A DNA stretch of 27,090 nucleotides from Oscillospiraceae bacterium (GCA_015068335.1 SVKT01000006.1:1-27090); one strand, 5' to 3'. Shown: positions 15,870 to 24,452, counted from the first letter of the stretch. Numbers and translations are program-made. The notes: generated by a model from the sequence alone, not told the origin.

Positions 15870-18224
15870 ATGAAAAAGTTCCTGGCACTGACACTGGCGC
15901 TGGTTCTGACCTTGTCTTTGGTCACCATCGGCGCCGGTGCAGCGGACTACACGGATAACGGTGAACTGACCTATGAAGAAGCCGTTGGCGTGATGTCTGC
16001 GCTGGACATCGTCGGCGGCTATTCCGACGGGTCCTTCCGCCCCACCAACACCCTGACCCGCGGCGCTGCCGCAAAGATCATCTGCCAGATGCTGCTGGGT
16101 CCCACGGTTGCCGCGGGCCTGCCCACCGGCACGGCGCCCTTTGCCGATGTGCCTGCCGGCAGCACCTATGCCGGCTATATTGCCTACTGCAAGAATGAGG
16201 GCATTGTTGCCGGCTATGGCGACGGCAATTTCCGCCCCTATGACGATCTGTCCGGTTTTGCATTTTTGAAAATGCTGCTGGGCGCGCTGGGTTATGAGGC
16301 AGAGCACGAGGGCTACAACAAGAGCGGCTGGCAGGTGGCTGTTTCTATGGATGCGCTGAGCATCGGCCTGACCGACGGCCTCGTGAACGAGTTCGACGGC
16401 AGCACCATCACCCGCGAGGAGGCCTGCCTGTTCGCTTTCAACCTGCTGCAAAAGGATCTGGTGGCGTATGAGAACAAGTCCTCCATCATTGTGGGCGACA
16501 TCATCATAAACACCACCTCCGAGGCCAAGCCCACCGGCAAGACCTTTGCGCAGGTGCATTTCAAGGACCTGAACAGCAAGACCACCGAGGACGCCTTCGG
16601 CCGCCCCGCCGTGCAGTGGTTCAACGGCAAGAAGGACCTGGGCACTTACGGTGACAAGGCGGACGCCGCCTACACCGCGGAAGTGGATTCCCAGACCATC
16701 TATGCGGATCTTGGTCTGACCGCCACCGCAGAGATCGGCGCCTACTACATCGACGGCGTGAAGCAGACCAGCGGCGGCTTCAAGACCATCTCCGAGAAGG
16801 ACGACACCCGCATCGGCGGCAACGGCGTTGTGGTGGAGGTCTTCTATGACAAGGAGAAGAACGAGGTCACCGTCATTCAGATCGACACCCTGATCGGCGA
16901 GATCAGCAGCGTGACCGCCGCGGACGGCAGCACCGGCCGCTACGTGACCGTGAACGGTTTGAAGTACGAGACCGAGGCTTTCGGCCGCGATGACATTGTC
17001 CTTTACACCGTGGATAAGTCCGTCTCTCCCAATGCCATCCAGACGATGGCGCCTGTAAAGGTGATTGAAAATGTGAAGGTCACCCGCCTGACCGGCACCA
17101 CCAGTTTCGTCGCCGGCGGCGAGACCTACACCTACCACAGCGGCGCGGCTGCTGGTCTGGCAAAGGACGAACTCACTGTGGGCAACTATGTGGATCTGTA
17201 CCTGGATGCCTACGGCTATGTCATCGACGCCAAGATCAATTCCGGCACTTCTGCCGAGGCCTACGTTCTGGACTGCGGCGCCGATGCCGATCGCTATGGC
17301 GATGAGGTCTATTGGGCCAAGATCCTGAAAACCGACGGCTCCGTGGAGGAAATCGTGACCGTGGAGAACTACAAGTCCTCTATGGTCGGCGAGATCGTCA
17401 CCTATACCAAGGACAGAAACGGCGAGTACACCTTCGACAAGGTCACCGACCAGAAGGCGGCGTCCGTCAAGATCAATGGCGGCCAGTCCATCTTCACCGC
17501 CGGTGACGCCAACTTCCTGGGCAACAACAAGACGGTCTACCTGGTGCAGAGCGGCACCGAAAGCAAGCCTGTGTACACCGTTTACACCGGTTATGCCAAC
17601 ACCGTGGACCTGACCGCCGAGTCCGGCGCAGAGGTCGCCGTCTACTGCAAGACCGGCAACATTGCCACCGTTGTGTTTGTGAAGGGCGCGGTTGCCACCA
17701 GCAGCAACACCGAGGTGGTCTATGTCCTGGGCAGCCAGGGCGCGTCCGAGGTCTACGATGAGGATCTGGGCAAGTATTACACCCTGCCTGCCGTGGTCAA
17801 CGGCTCTCTGGTCACCCTGAAACTGGATGAGGATGTTACCGCCAACACGCTGTTCAGCACCGTCGTCTATGACGCGGACGGCGTGATGGATGTGTCTGCC
17901 TCCACCGTTTACACCACCGACAACACGGCCAAGGAGTACGCTCTGGTGGGCCAGAAGGTCACCGGCGCTTACGAGGACGGCATTATGGCGCTGAGCGGCA
18001 CCCACTACGCCGTGGCCGACGATGTGCAGGTCTGGAAGGTTACCTTGAAGACCGAGACGGGCAAGACCGACGAGGCTGCCTCCGTCGCGGCCTCCTCCAT
18101 CGGCGAGGTCGAGGTCTCCGACAAGGCGACCACCCGCGCCATCGTGGTTAACGGCGAGATCGTCGCCCTGTTCTACGAGGTGGACGGCGTCCCCGGTACT
18201 GTGGTGGAATCCGGCAAGAACTGA
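15870..18224 (+). CDS. SLH-domain cell-envelope (S-layer-like) protein
   Basis: The 784-residue protein has a signal peptide ending near residue 24 (GAGA-ADY). Three SLH repeats follow at about 30-85, 88-145 and 150-200, recognisable by GGYSDGSFRPTNTLTRG, FADVPAGSTYAGYI...GIVAGYGDGNFRP and an ITREEA segment. SLH domains bind pyruvylated secondary cell-wall polymer. The remaining 580 residues are beta-rich, Thr/Val/Asp/Gly-rich, without an enzymatic motif I can name, and resemble the variable exposed part of S-layer or surface array proteins. Codon use is strongly biased to GC-ending codons, fitting high expression. AGGAGG lies 11 nt before ATG 15870, a long but usable gap. It has its own candidate promoter, structured leader and terminator, so it is monocistronic. 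Confidence 0.9.
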   Translation: MKKFLALTLALVLTLSLVTIGAGAADYTDNGELTYEEAVGVMSALDIVGGYSDGSFRPTNTLTRGAAAKIICQMLLGPTVAAGLPTGTAPFADVPAGSTYAGYIAYCKNEGIVAGYGDGNFRPYDDLSGFAFLKMLLGALGYEAEHEGYNKSGWQVAVSMDALSIGLTDGLVNEFDGSTITREEACLFAFNLLQKDLVAYENKSSIIVGDIIINTTSEAKPTGKTFAQVHFKDLNSKTTEDAFGRPAVQWFNGKKDLGTYGDKADAAYTAEVDSQTIYADLGLTATAEIGAYYIDGVKQTSGGFKTISEKDDTRIGGNGVVVEVFYDKEKNEVTVIQIDTLIGEISSVTAADGSTGRYVTVNGLKYETEAFGRDDIVLYTVDKSVSPNAIQTMAPVKVIENVKVTRLTGTTSFVAGGETYTYHSGAAAGLAKDELTVGNYVDLYLDAYGYVIDAKINSGTSAEAYVLDCGADADRYGDEVYWAKILKTDGSVEEIVTVENYKSSMVGEIVTYTKDRNGEYTFDKVTDQKAASVKINGGQSIFTAGDANFLGNNKTVYLVQSGTESKPVYTVYTGYANTVDLTAESGAEVAVYCKTGNIATVVFVKGAVATSSNTEVVYVLGSQGASEVYDEDLGKYYTLPAVVNGSLVTLKLDEDVTANTLFSTVVYDADGVMDVSASTVYTTDNTAKEYALVGQKVTGAYEDGIMALSGTHYAVADDVQVWKVTLKTETGKTDEAASVAASSIGEVEVSDKATTRAIVVNGEIVALFYEVDGVPGTVVESGKN

Positions 18225-18280
18225 GAGTTCCATACAGAATACCCAATGTCACGCCCACAAGGGTTTGACTGAGAAATCAA

Positions 18281-18315
18281 AGAACTCACCCCGTTTAACG
18301 GGGTGAGTTCTTTTT
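18281..18315 (+). terminator. Terminator of the SLH gene
   Basis: AGAACTCACCCC pairs with GGGGTGAGTTCT (12 bp, 7-nt loop), followed by TTTTT. It lies about 56 nt after the stop codon. Confidence 0.93.
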
Positions 18316-18379
18316 GGTTCAAATCAAATATGATTTGCTTTCGGCTTTCGATTTCAAAGTCGGTTATTTTACTCATATC

Positions 18380-18685
18380 TTATGCCAGCATTTTGCGAAT
18401 TTTAGGAGCGCTGCAAAGTACATCTTCCACAGTACCATCATCATAGAAGATACAAGAAGAAGTACAATCAAGAAACCAGTCCATAAGAACCAAATCGACG
18501 AGCAGCCCCACCATATTTGCAAAATCATCCTCGGATCCAACATCTTCAAATGACAAGATGTCGTTATCAGAAGTGCAGCGTAAGCCGAGCTGCAAAAACT
18601 CGTCTTTCAAGGCATTATAAACAATATCTCTTGTATACCCGTGGGCTTCCAGGGCAGCGTCGTTAAAGGTCATTTCCACTTTCAT
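18380..18685 (-). CDS. Small acidic protein of unknown function, 101 residues
   Basis: The gene runs on the minus strand, with AAGGAG (complement of 18695-18700) 9 nt before ATG 18685. The product starts MKVEMTFNDAALEAHGYTRD, is acidic, and has a LVDLVLMDWFLDC hydrophobic stretch two thirds along; no signal peptide. I recall similar proteins of unknown function in Firmicutes accessory DNA but can give no name or role. Its leader begins at a near-perfect promoter (18905-18933) and contains a strong terminator, so expression is probably conditional. GC is lower than in the flanking genes, suggesting a later insertion. Confidence 0.78.
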   Translation of the reverse strand: MKVEMTFNDAALEAHGYTRDIVYNALKDEFLQLGLRCTSDNDILSFEDVGSEDDFANMVGLLVDLVLMDWFLDCTSSCIFYDDGTVEDVLCSAPKIRKMLA

Positions 18686-18726
18686 TTGTCGAAACTCCTT
18701 CTTGCAATTTAGTTTTCTCTCGAAGG

Positions 18727-18760
18727 AAAAGAAAAGCCGCCCTGTTCATAACAAGGCGGC
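18727..18760 (-). terminator. Minus-strand terminator inside the leader of the 101-residue gene
   Basis: The minus strand has an 11-bp stem, GCCGCCTTGTT with AACAGGGCGGC (18736-18760, one wobble, 3-nt loop), followed by TTTTCTTTT. It lies about 27 nt before the ribosome site of the 101-residue gene, the position expected of an attenuator, or it ends a short RNA. Confidence 0.82.
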
Positions 18761-18898
18761 CTTTGAGCATTTTCTTTCGGCTTTCGCCTACTCCGGTTTG
18801 AGGTTACTACACAACCCCTACTGGAAGTTCTGCATAACAAGGCTTTCCGGTACGCTGTTATGCTTCAACGCTTTGACAGACACACGCCGTTGCCTATC
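18727..18898 (-). ncRNA. Candidate regulatory leader or small RNA, about 170 nt
   Basis: Transcription from the promoter at 18905-18933 would make an RNA of about 170 nt ending at the terminator at 18736-18760. It has no good open frame. An 8-bp hairpin GCATAACA/TGTTATGC forms from 18863-18856 and 18839-18832. The 11-nt word GCCTTGTTATG occurs twice in the RNA (complements of 18833-18843 and 18747-18757): once as the right arm of that hairpin and once as the left arm of the terminator. The GCATAACA arm can therefore pair with either copy, giving mutually exclusive folds. I could not match it to a known riboswitch, 6S or SRP RNA. Confidence 0.5.
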
Positions 18899-18904
18899 GC
18901 TATT

Positions 18905-18933
18905 ATTATACGCACCCGGCGAAATGATGTCAA
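18905..18933 (-). promoter_or_regulatory. Perfect consensus sigma-A promoter, minus strand
   Basis: On the minus strand TTGACA (complement of 18928-18933), a 17-nt spacer and TATAAT (complement of 18905-18910) match consensus at all 12 positions. The transcript would start near 18898 and enter the leader described for 18727-18898. The rest of the gene-free stretch 18686-19039 holds only the two terminators. Confidence 0.85.
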
Positions 18934-18990
18934 GAAAGATTTTGACTTGAAAGCGTTGCCCTCCCGCCGTTGGCGGAGCGCCTCAAACGA

Positions 18991-19030
18991 AAAAGATGCA
19001 GCCCAATCGAAAGATAGGGCTGCATCTTTT
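18991..19030 (-). terminator. Terminator of the dehydrogenase operon
   Basis: AAAAGATGCAGCCC and GGGCTGCATCTTTT form a 14-bp stem with a 12-nt loop. On the minus strand it ends in TTTTTC, 10 nt after the E3 stop codon. The symmetric A/T flanks allow action in both directions. Confidence 0.9.
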
Positions 19031-19039
19031 GCTGTTTTG

Positions 19040-20434
19040 TTACTTGCGGGCCTTGGGGGCGTTGACGCAGCAGCCGTGGCAGACGTGTGCGGCCTCCATA
19101 ACCACTTCGGAAACGGTGGGATGGGGATGCACGGTGTTGCCGATCTCGCCGATGGTGCCTTCGCACTCCATAACGGCAGCGACTTCCGCGGCCAGATCGG
19201 TGGCGCGGGGGCCGATGACGTGGAAGCCCAGGATCTCGTCGGTGGTCTTGTCGAACACGAACTTCACCAGACCCTTGTTCTCGCCCATCGTCAGGGCCTT
19301 GCCGTTGCCGGACAGGTTGAACAGGCCGGTGCCCACATCCTTGCCGCTTTGCCGGGCCTGCTCCTCGGTGAGGCCGACCATAGCGGTCTCGGGGTTGCAG
19401 TACACGCAGGAGGGGATGCGGTTGTAGTTCAACTGCTTGACGGGCTTGCCGGCGATGTGGTTGGCAACCAGAACGCCCTGTGCAGAGGCCACGTGAGCCA
19501 ACTGCATCTTGCCGTTGATGTCGCCGATGGCGTACACGCCGGGGACGTTGGTGCGGCACAGGCCGTCGATCTCAACGAAGCCCTTGCGGTCCATCTTCAC
19601 GCCGATGGTGTCCAGACCGATGCCGCGGGTGTTGGGAGCGCGGCCGCCGGCCATCAGCACGACGTCGCCTTCCACGGTGCCCTTGGCGCCGTCCTTGACG
19701 GAAACATAGTTGACTTTCAGACCGGGCTCAATGGACTCGACCTTCACGCCCAGAACCAGATCAACACCGTTCTCTTTCAGTTCCTTCTCCACGAAGTCGG
19801 TCATATCCTTGTCCAGGGGGCCCAGGACGCGGTCCAGCATCTCGACCACGGTGACCTTCACGCCGAGGCGATAGTAGAAGGTGGCGAACTCAATGCCGAT
19901 GACGCCGCCGCCCACGATGATGATGTGCTTGGGGCAGGTGGTCATATTCAGCAGGCCGGTGGAGTCCACAACGCCGGGCAGATCCACGCCGGGGATGGGG
20001 ATCCGGGCGGGCTCGGAACCGGTGGCGATGATCAGGTGATCGCATTCCAGAGTCTCGCCGTTGTCCAGAGCGACGGTGCGGCGATCTTTCAGGGTGGCGG
20101 TGGCCTTGATCACGGTGACGCCGTGGCTCTTTTCCAGGAAGCCGATGCCGGTGGACAACTGCTTGGAAACAGCGGTTTTGCGCTCGATGATCTTGGCATA
20201 GTCGAAAGCGACGTTACCGGCGGTGATGCCACAGAATTCGCTGTGAGTGGCTTCGTAGTAAACGTCGGAGGAGTGCAGCAGGGTCTTGGTGGGGATACAG
20301 CCGCGGTTCAGGCAGGTACCGCCCAGTTCAGCCTTCTCCACCAGAGCGGTTTTCAGACCGTTCTGGCTCAGACGGATGGCGCACTCGTAGCCGCCGGGGC
20401 CGCCGCCCACGACGACAGCATCAAATTTCTGCAT
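19040..20434 (-). CDS. lpdA: Dihydrolipoyl dehydrogenase (E3)
   Basis: The 464-residue FAD enzyme reoxidises the dihydrolipoyl arms of the E2 subunit and reduces NAD+. It starts with the FAD-binding VVVGGGPGGYECAIR. The redox disulfide is GGTCLNRGCIPTK (C41, C46), the NAD-binding GGGVIGIEFA lies at about residue 175, the second FAD motif is VYAIGDI, and the C-terminal catalytic box is HPHPTVSE. Length is normal for the family. AGGAGG lies 8 nt before ATG 20434, and the E2 stop is 15 nt upstream. It is the last gene of the operon and is followed by a terminator. No separate lipoyl domain is fused to it, unlike E3 of some Gram-positive complexes. Confidence 0.96.
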   Translation of the reverse strand: MQKFDAVVVGGGPGGYECAIRLSQNGLKTALVEKAELGGTCLNRGCIPTKTLLHSSDVYYEATHSEFCGITAGNVAFDYAKIIERKTAVSKQLSTGIGFLEKSHGVTVIKATATLKDRRTVALDNGETLECDHLIIATGSEPARIPIPGVDLPGVVDSTGLLNMTTCPKHIIIVGGGVIGIEFATFYYRLGVKVTVVEMLDRVLGPLDKDMTDFVEKELKENGVDLVLGVKVESIEPGLKVNYVSVKDGAKGTVEGDVVLMAGGRAPNTRGIGLDTIGVKMDRKGFVEIDGLCRTNVPGVYAIGDINGKMQLAHVASAQGVLVANHIAGKPVKQLNYNRIPSCVYCNPETAMVGLTEEQARQSGKDVGTGLFNLSGNGKALTMGENKGLVKFVFDKTTDEILGFHVIGPRATDLAAEVAAVMECEGTIGEIGNTVHPHPTVSEVVMEAAHVCHGCCVNAPKARK

Positions 20435-20449
20435 ATCGGTATCCTCCTA

Positions 20450-22228
20450 TCAGATCAGCAGCACGGGGTTTTGCAGATAGTTCTTCACCTTCTGCAAGAA
20501 CTTGGCAGCCTCGGCGCCGTCGATGATGCGGTGGTCATAACTCAGGCACAGAGCGCACATAGATTTGATGACGATCTCGTCCTCGCCCTCGGCGTTGGTG
20601 ACGACCACGGGCTGCTTGGCGATCTTGCCCACGGCCAGGATGCCGGACTCGGGAGGATTGATGATGGCCACGAAATCGTCCAGATCGAACATACCCAGGG
20701 AGGACACGGTGAAAGTGCCGCCGTGGTAGTCGGCGTCGGTCAGTTTGCCGTCGCGGGCCTTCTCGATCAGTTCCACGGACTTGGCAGCGATGCCGGAGAG
20801 GCCGATGATGTCGGCGTCCTTGATGACGGGAACGATCAGGCCGCCGGGGACAGACACGGCAGTGCCCACGTTGACATAGTCGTGATAGACGATGTTGTTG
20901 CCGTCCACGGAAGCGTTGACGATGGGCATATCCTGCAAAGCCTTGGCGCAGGCGCGGACGATGATGTCGTTGTAGGACACCTTGATGCCCAGAGCCTTGT
21001 ACTGGTTGCGCAGGGCGATGGCAGCGGTCATATCCACGACCATACGATGGTTGGTCTGGGCGTTGGTGCTCTTGCTGGCCAGCATATTCTTGGAGATGGC
21101 CTTGCGCATACCGGACATCTTCTCGGTGCGGGTGCCGCGGCCGGCCTGTGCGGGAGCCTCGGCGGCAGCGACAGCGGCAGCAGGTGCGGCTGCGGGAGCA
21201 GCGGCAGGAGCAGCAGCGGCAGCGGGAGCGGCGCCGGGCAGATCAGCGGTAGTGATCTTGCCATTGGTGCCGGTACCGGCGATGCCAGCCAGGTCGATGC
21301 CCTGGGCCTTGGCCACGTTGGCAGCCAGAGGCGTCACGGCGGGCTTGTTGGCGATGTAGCCCATCACGTCGCGGTCAATGATGAGATCCTCGGGACCGGA
21401 AGCGGGGACGTAGGCCAGATCCACGCCGTTCTCCTCGGCGTGCAGACGGGCACGGGGAGAAGCGAAGATGCGCTCGCCGGGATTACGGACGGGAGCGGCG
21501 GCGGGAGCCTCCACAACTGCGGCGGCGGCAGGAGCGGCTGCGGGGGCAGCAGCGGGAGCAGCAGCGGCAGCGGCGGGAACGCCGTTTGCGAAAGCGGACA
21601 CATCGGTGCCGGCTTCGCCGACGATGGCGATGGGCTCGGTGATGGGCACCACGGAGCCTTCGGGCTTGATGATTTTCAGCATCGTGCCGGAGACCTCGGC
21701 GTCCATCGTGATGGTCAGTTTGTCGGTCTCCATCTCGAACAGGGGCTTGCCTGCGGTGACGGTCTCGCCTTCCTTCACCAGCCAGGAGGTGATGGTGCCT
21801 TCGGTCATCATCAGGCCCTGCTTGGGCATAATGACAAAGGAAGCGGAGGCGGGCAGCGCTGCGGGAGCAGCGGGAGCGGCCTCGACGGCGGGAGCGGCAG
21901 CAGGGGTGGCTGCGACAGCAGCGGGAGCCTCAGCAGCAGCGGGGGCAGCAGCGGGAGCAGCGCCGCCCAGCAGAGCGGAGATATCCTCGCCGGGAGCGCC
22001 GATGACGGCGATGGTCTCGGTGATGGGGACCACGCTGCCCTCGGGCTGAACGATTTTCAGCAGGGTGCCGGAAACTTCGGCATCCATCGTGATGGTCAGT
22101 TTATCGGTCTCCATCTCAAACAGGGGAGTGCCGGCGACGACCTCTTCGCCTTCCTTTTTCAGCCAGGAAGTGATGGTGCCTTCGGTCATCATCAGACCCT
22201 GCTTGGGCATAATTACAACAGAAGCCAT
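20450..22228 (-). CDS. Dihydrolipoyl acyltransferase (E2) with two lipoyl domains
   Basis: The 592-residue core subunit moves the acyl group made by E1 from lipoyl-lysine to CoA. There are two very similar lipoyl domains, residues 1-80 (K43 in METDKLT) and 128-208 (K170 in the same motif). They are joined by Ala/Pro-rich swinging linkers of about 40 residues each. Two subunit-binding segments follow: one starting RIFASPRARLHAEENGVDL, and the classical PLAANVAKAQGIDLAGIAGTG. The C-terminal catalytic domain begins at KMSGMRKAIS and carries the active-site DHRIIDGA. Two lipoyl domains and what look like two binding segments are more than the minimum. The near-identical lipoyl domains at DNA level suggest a tandem duplication. 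It could serve acetoin, pyruvate or branched-chain oxo acids; the sequence does not decide. Confidence 0.95.
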   Translation of the reverse strand: MASVVIMPKQGLMMTEGTITSWLKKEGEEVVAGTPLFEMETDKLTITMDAEVSGTLLKIVQPEGSVVPITETIAVIGAPGEDISALLGGAAPAAAPAAAEAPAAVAATPAAAPAVEAAPAAPAALPASASFVIMPKQGLMMTEGTITSWLVKEGETVTAGKPLFEMETDKLTITMDAEVSGTMLKIIKPEGSVVPITEPIAIVGEAGTDVSAFANGVPAAAAAAPAAAPAAAPAAAAVVEAPAAAPVRNPGERIFASPRARLHAEENGVDLAYVPASGPEDLIIDRDVMGYIANKPAVTPLAANVAKAQGIDLAGIAGTGTNGKITTADLPGAAPAAAAAPAAAPAAAPAAAVAAAEAPAQAGRGTRTEKMSGMRKAISKNMLASKSTNAQTNHRMVVDMTAAIALRNQYKALGIKVSYNDIIVRACAKALQDMPIVNASVDGNNIVYHDYVNVGTAVSVPGGLIVPVIKDADIIGLSGIAAKSVELIEKARDGKLTDADYHGGTFTVSSLGMFDLDDFVAIINPPESGILAVGKIAKQPVVVTNAEGEDEIVIKSMCALCLSYDHRIIDGAEAAKFLQKVKNYLQNPVLLI

Positions 22229-22246
22229 AAGGGATGCTCCTTTCCG

Positions 22247-23227
22247 TTAGCGATACATAGTGGCCTTGCAGGCGTCGATGATTTCCTTCACGCTGGGGAT
22301 AACGGCGGCCTCCAAGCCGGGGTTGAAGGGCAGGGGGCAGGCCTTGGCGCCCAGATGGATGGGAGAGGCGTCCAGATAACGGAAGGCCTGCTTGCTCACT
22401 TCGGCGACGACCTGAGCGCCCCAACCGCAGTTCTGGTGTGCCTCGTGCACGACCACCAGACGGCCGGTCTTCTTCACGCTGTTCACAACGGTCTCATAGT
22501 CGAAGGGAACCAGAGTGCGGGGGTCGATGACCTCGCAGGAGATGCCTTCCTTGGCCAGTTCCTCGGCGGCTTCCAGAGCGCGGTTGACATACAGCAGGTT
22601 GGTGACGATGGTCACGTCGGTGCCTTCGCGCTTGATGTCGGCCTTGCCGAAGGGGATGCAGAAGTTGGGATCCTCGGGCACTTCACCCTTGGAGATGTAC
22701 AGCGCCTTGTGCTCGAAGAAGCAGACGGGGTTGTCATCACGGATGGCGGTACGCAGCAGGCCGGCGGCCTCAGCGGGAGTGGAGGGGCAGGCGACCTTCA
22801 CGCCGGGGATGTGCATAAAGATGGTTTCCAGAGACTGGGAGTGGGTGGCAGCGTTGCCGCGGCCGGTGCCCTGCTGGCTGCGCAGAACGATGGGCAGTTT
22901 TGCATTGCCGCCGAACACGTAGCGGGTCTTGCACATCTGGTTGAAGATCTGGTCAGCGGCCACGAAGGCGAAGTCCCAGTACATCAGTTCAGCGATGGGA
23001 CGCATACCGGCGGAAGCAGCACCAACGGCGGCGCCGACGATAGCGGACTCGGAAATGGGAGTGTTGCGGATACGGTCAGTGCCGAATTCCTTGTAGAGAT
23101 CACGGGTGGTGCCGAACACGCCGCCCAGTTTTTCGCAGTCTTCGCCCATGCAGAAGACCTTATCATCACGCTGCATCTCTTCCTGGATGACCTTGCGGAT
23201 CGCCTGTGCGTAAGTCATAATAGCCAT
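22247..23227 (-). CDS. 2-oxo acid/acetoin dehydrogenase E1 beta subunit
   Basis: The 326-residue subunit belongs to the alpha2-beta2 E1 family and forms half of the thiamine diphosphate site. Family segments seen are FCMGEDCEKLGGVFGTTR near the start, the TPISESAIVGAAVGAA motif (with the glutamate that activates thiamine diphosphate in the family), GGNAKLPIVLRSQQG, and a C-terminal transketolase-type domain with EVIDPRTLVPFDYETV. Length is standard. ATG 23227 has a G-rich ribosome site (AAGGGGG) upstream; MTYAQ at residue 4 is an alternative. It lies 15 nt after E1 alpha and 18 nt before E2, so it is clearly in one operon. Confidence 0.95.
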   Translation of the reverse strand: MAIMTYAQAIRKVIQEEMQRDDKVFCMGEDCEKLGGVFGTTRDLYKEFGTDRIRNTPISESAIVGAAVGAASAGMRPIAELMYWDFAFVAADQIFNQMCKTRYVFGGNAKLPIVLRSQQGTGRGNAATHSQSLETIFMHIPGVKVACPSTPAEAAGLLRTAIRDDNPVCFFEHKALYISKGEVPEDPNFCIPFGKADIKREGTDVTIVTNLLYVNRALEAAEELAKEGISCEVIDPRTLVPFDYETVVNSVKKTGRLVVVHEAHQNCGWGAQVVAEVSKQAFRYLDASPIHLGAKACPLPFNPGLEAAVIPSVKEIIDACKATMYR

Positions 23228-23242
23228 TGTTTCGTTACCCCC

Positions 23243-24208
23243 TTAACCTTCATAGAACACATCGTCCATCACATGCTCGGGATCGGGCTCCGGGCTGTTC
23301 AGGGCGAACTGGACGGCTTCTTCCATCTTCTTGGCTGCTGCGGCGTCGATCTCGTCCAGTTCCTTCTTGGTAGCCAACTTCTTCTTGATCAGATAATCGC
23401 GGAAGCGCTTGATGGGATCCTTGTTGGTCTTCCAGTCTTCCACGTCCTCGCGGGAACGGTAGACCTCGGGGTCGCCGGTCCAGTGACCGCGCCAGCGATA
23501 GGTCTTGCACTCGATGATGGAGGGACCCTCGCCCTTGACGGCGCGCTCCTTGGCGGCGGCGAAGGCCTCGTAAACGGCCACAACGTCGTTGCCGTCGACG
23601 GTCACGCCGGGGATGCCGTAAGCGGCACCGCGGACAGAGATGTCCTGCACGGAGGTGGACTGCTCAACGGGAGTGGTCATACCGAACTGGTTGTTCTCCA
23701 CCACGTAGATGCAGGGCAGTTTCCAGACGGCGGCCATATTGATGGACTCGTGGAAGGTGCCCTGGTTGGAAGCACCGTCACCGAAGAAAGCGACAGCCAC
23801 GTTGGGCTTGTTCTGCATTTTCAGAGCCAGAGCGCCGCCGGTGGCGATGGGGATACCGCCGCCCACGATGGCGTTGGCGCCCAGGTTGCCCTTGGTGAAG
23901 TCGGCGATGTGCATAGAGCCGGAACGGCCCTTGCAGTAGCCGGTAGCCTTGCCCATCAGTTCGGCCAGAGCGCGGTCCAGTTCAGCGCCCTTGGCGATGC
24001 AGTGGCCGTGGCCGCGGTGGGTGGAAGCGATGAGGTCCTCGTCAGTCAACTGTGCGCAGACAGCAGCAGCGACGGCTTCCTCGCCGGTGTACAGGTGGAC
24101 GGAACCACGCAGTTTGTTTTCGGTGAACAGCGTCCACGCGGTTTCCTCGAAGTCCCGGATCTCATTCATTTTATTGTAGATCCAGAGACCGATCTTCTTG
24201 TCGATCAT
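23243..24208 (-). CDS. 2-oxo acid/acetoin dehydrogenase E1 alpha subunit
   Basis: The 321-residue subunit carries the thiamine diphosphate motif GDGASNQGTFHESINMAA...VENN (about residues 155-190) and the conserved STHRGHGHCIAKG and CKTYRWRGHWTGD segments. It decarboxylates the substrate together with E1 beta. The length of about 320 matches acetoin dehydrogenase and short pyruvate dehydrogenase alpha chains, being shorter than most branched-chain E1 alpha chains. The start is ATG 24208 (MIDKKIG), with GGAGG 10 nt upstream; the open frame reaches 24322 but that part covers the promoter. It is first in the four-gene operon and is divergent from a GntR regulator. Confidence 0.95.
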   Translation of the reverse strand: MIDKKIGLWIYNKMNEIRDFEETAWTLFTENKLRGSVHLYTGEEAVAAAVCAQLTDEDLIASTHRGHGHCIAKGAELDRALAELMGKATGYCKGRSGSMHIADFTKGNLGANAIVGGGIPIATGGALALKMQNKPNVAVAFFGDGASNQGTFHESINMAAVWKLPCIYVVENNQFGMTTPVEQSTSVQDISVRGAAYGIPGVTVDGNDVVAVYEAFAAAKERAVKGEGPSIIECKTYRWRGHWTGDPEVYRSREDVEDWKTNKDPIKRFRDYLIKKKLATKKELDEIDAAAAKKMEEAVQFALNSPEPDPEHVMDDVFYEG

Positions 24209-24276
24209 ACGAAAAGCACCTCCGAGATAGATTTTTTTATTTTGGGGCAGAGTCCGCCCCAGTTTGGATGTTAATA

Positions 24277-24305
24277 TTCTAACACAGCAATTATAAATTA
24301 TCAAT
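24277..24305 (-). promoter_or_regulatory. Promoter of the dehydrogenase operon
   Basis: On the minus strand TTGATA (complement of 24300-24305), a 17-nt spacer and TAGAAT (complement of 24277-24282) form a good sigma-A promoter. The transcript would start near 24270 and begin with a small hairpin (GGGGC/GCCCC, 24245-24261) ahead of the ribosome site. Confidence 0.72.
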
Positions 24306-24314
24306 AATCTATTA

Positions 24315-24334
24315 TTTGTCATTTAAGACAAATT
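24315..24334. promoter_or_regulatory. Palindromic operator candidate between divergent promoters
   Basis: ATTTGTC-ATTTAA-GACAAAT is a 7-6-7 inverted repeat directly upstream of the operon's -35 box and about 45 nt from the GntR gene's -35 box. It is a likely binding site for the divergent GntR/FCD regulator, which binds as a dimer. Confidence 0.5.
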
Positions 24335-24377
24335 ATTTCCCACCTTCTTGTAGAGAATGTAGAATACGACGGAACAG

Positions 24378-24406
24378 TTGACTTTGAATTTTGTCACCTT
24401 TATAAT
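24378..24406 (+). promoter_or_regulatory. Promoter of the GntR regulator gene
   Basis: TTGACT (24378-24383), a 17-nt spacer and a perfect TATAAT (24401-24406). The start is expected near 24413, giving a leader of about 75 nt. Confidence 0.8.
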
Positions 24407-24418
24407 AATGTACATTAT
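24405..24418. promoter_or_regulatory. 14-bp perfect palindrome over the regulator's start site
   Basis: ATAATGTACATTAT overlaps the end of the -10 box and the expected transcription start. The GT...AC core fits what is known of GntR-family operators. Binding here would block the regulator's own promoter. Confidence 0.4.
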
Positions 24419-24452
24419 AAATTATTTATAAAAACGTTTTCTTGAAATACGG

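Noticed and set aside
15849..18233. Minus-strand open frame of 794 codons opposite the SLH gene
   Set aside because: It is a mirror of the biased SLH codons, with no signal, motif or ribosome site.
18860..24274. Plus-strand open frame of 1804 codons antisense to the dehydrogenase operon
   Set aside because: It is rich in Gly, Ala, Asp, His and Val with no domain, lies exactly opposite four well-supported genes, and arises from their biased third codon positions.
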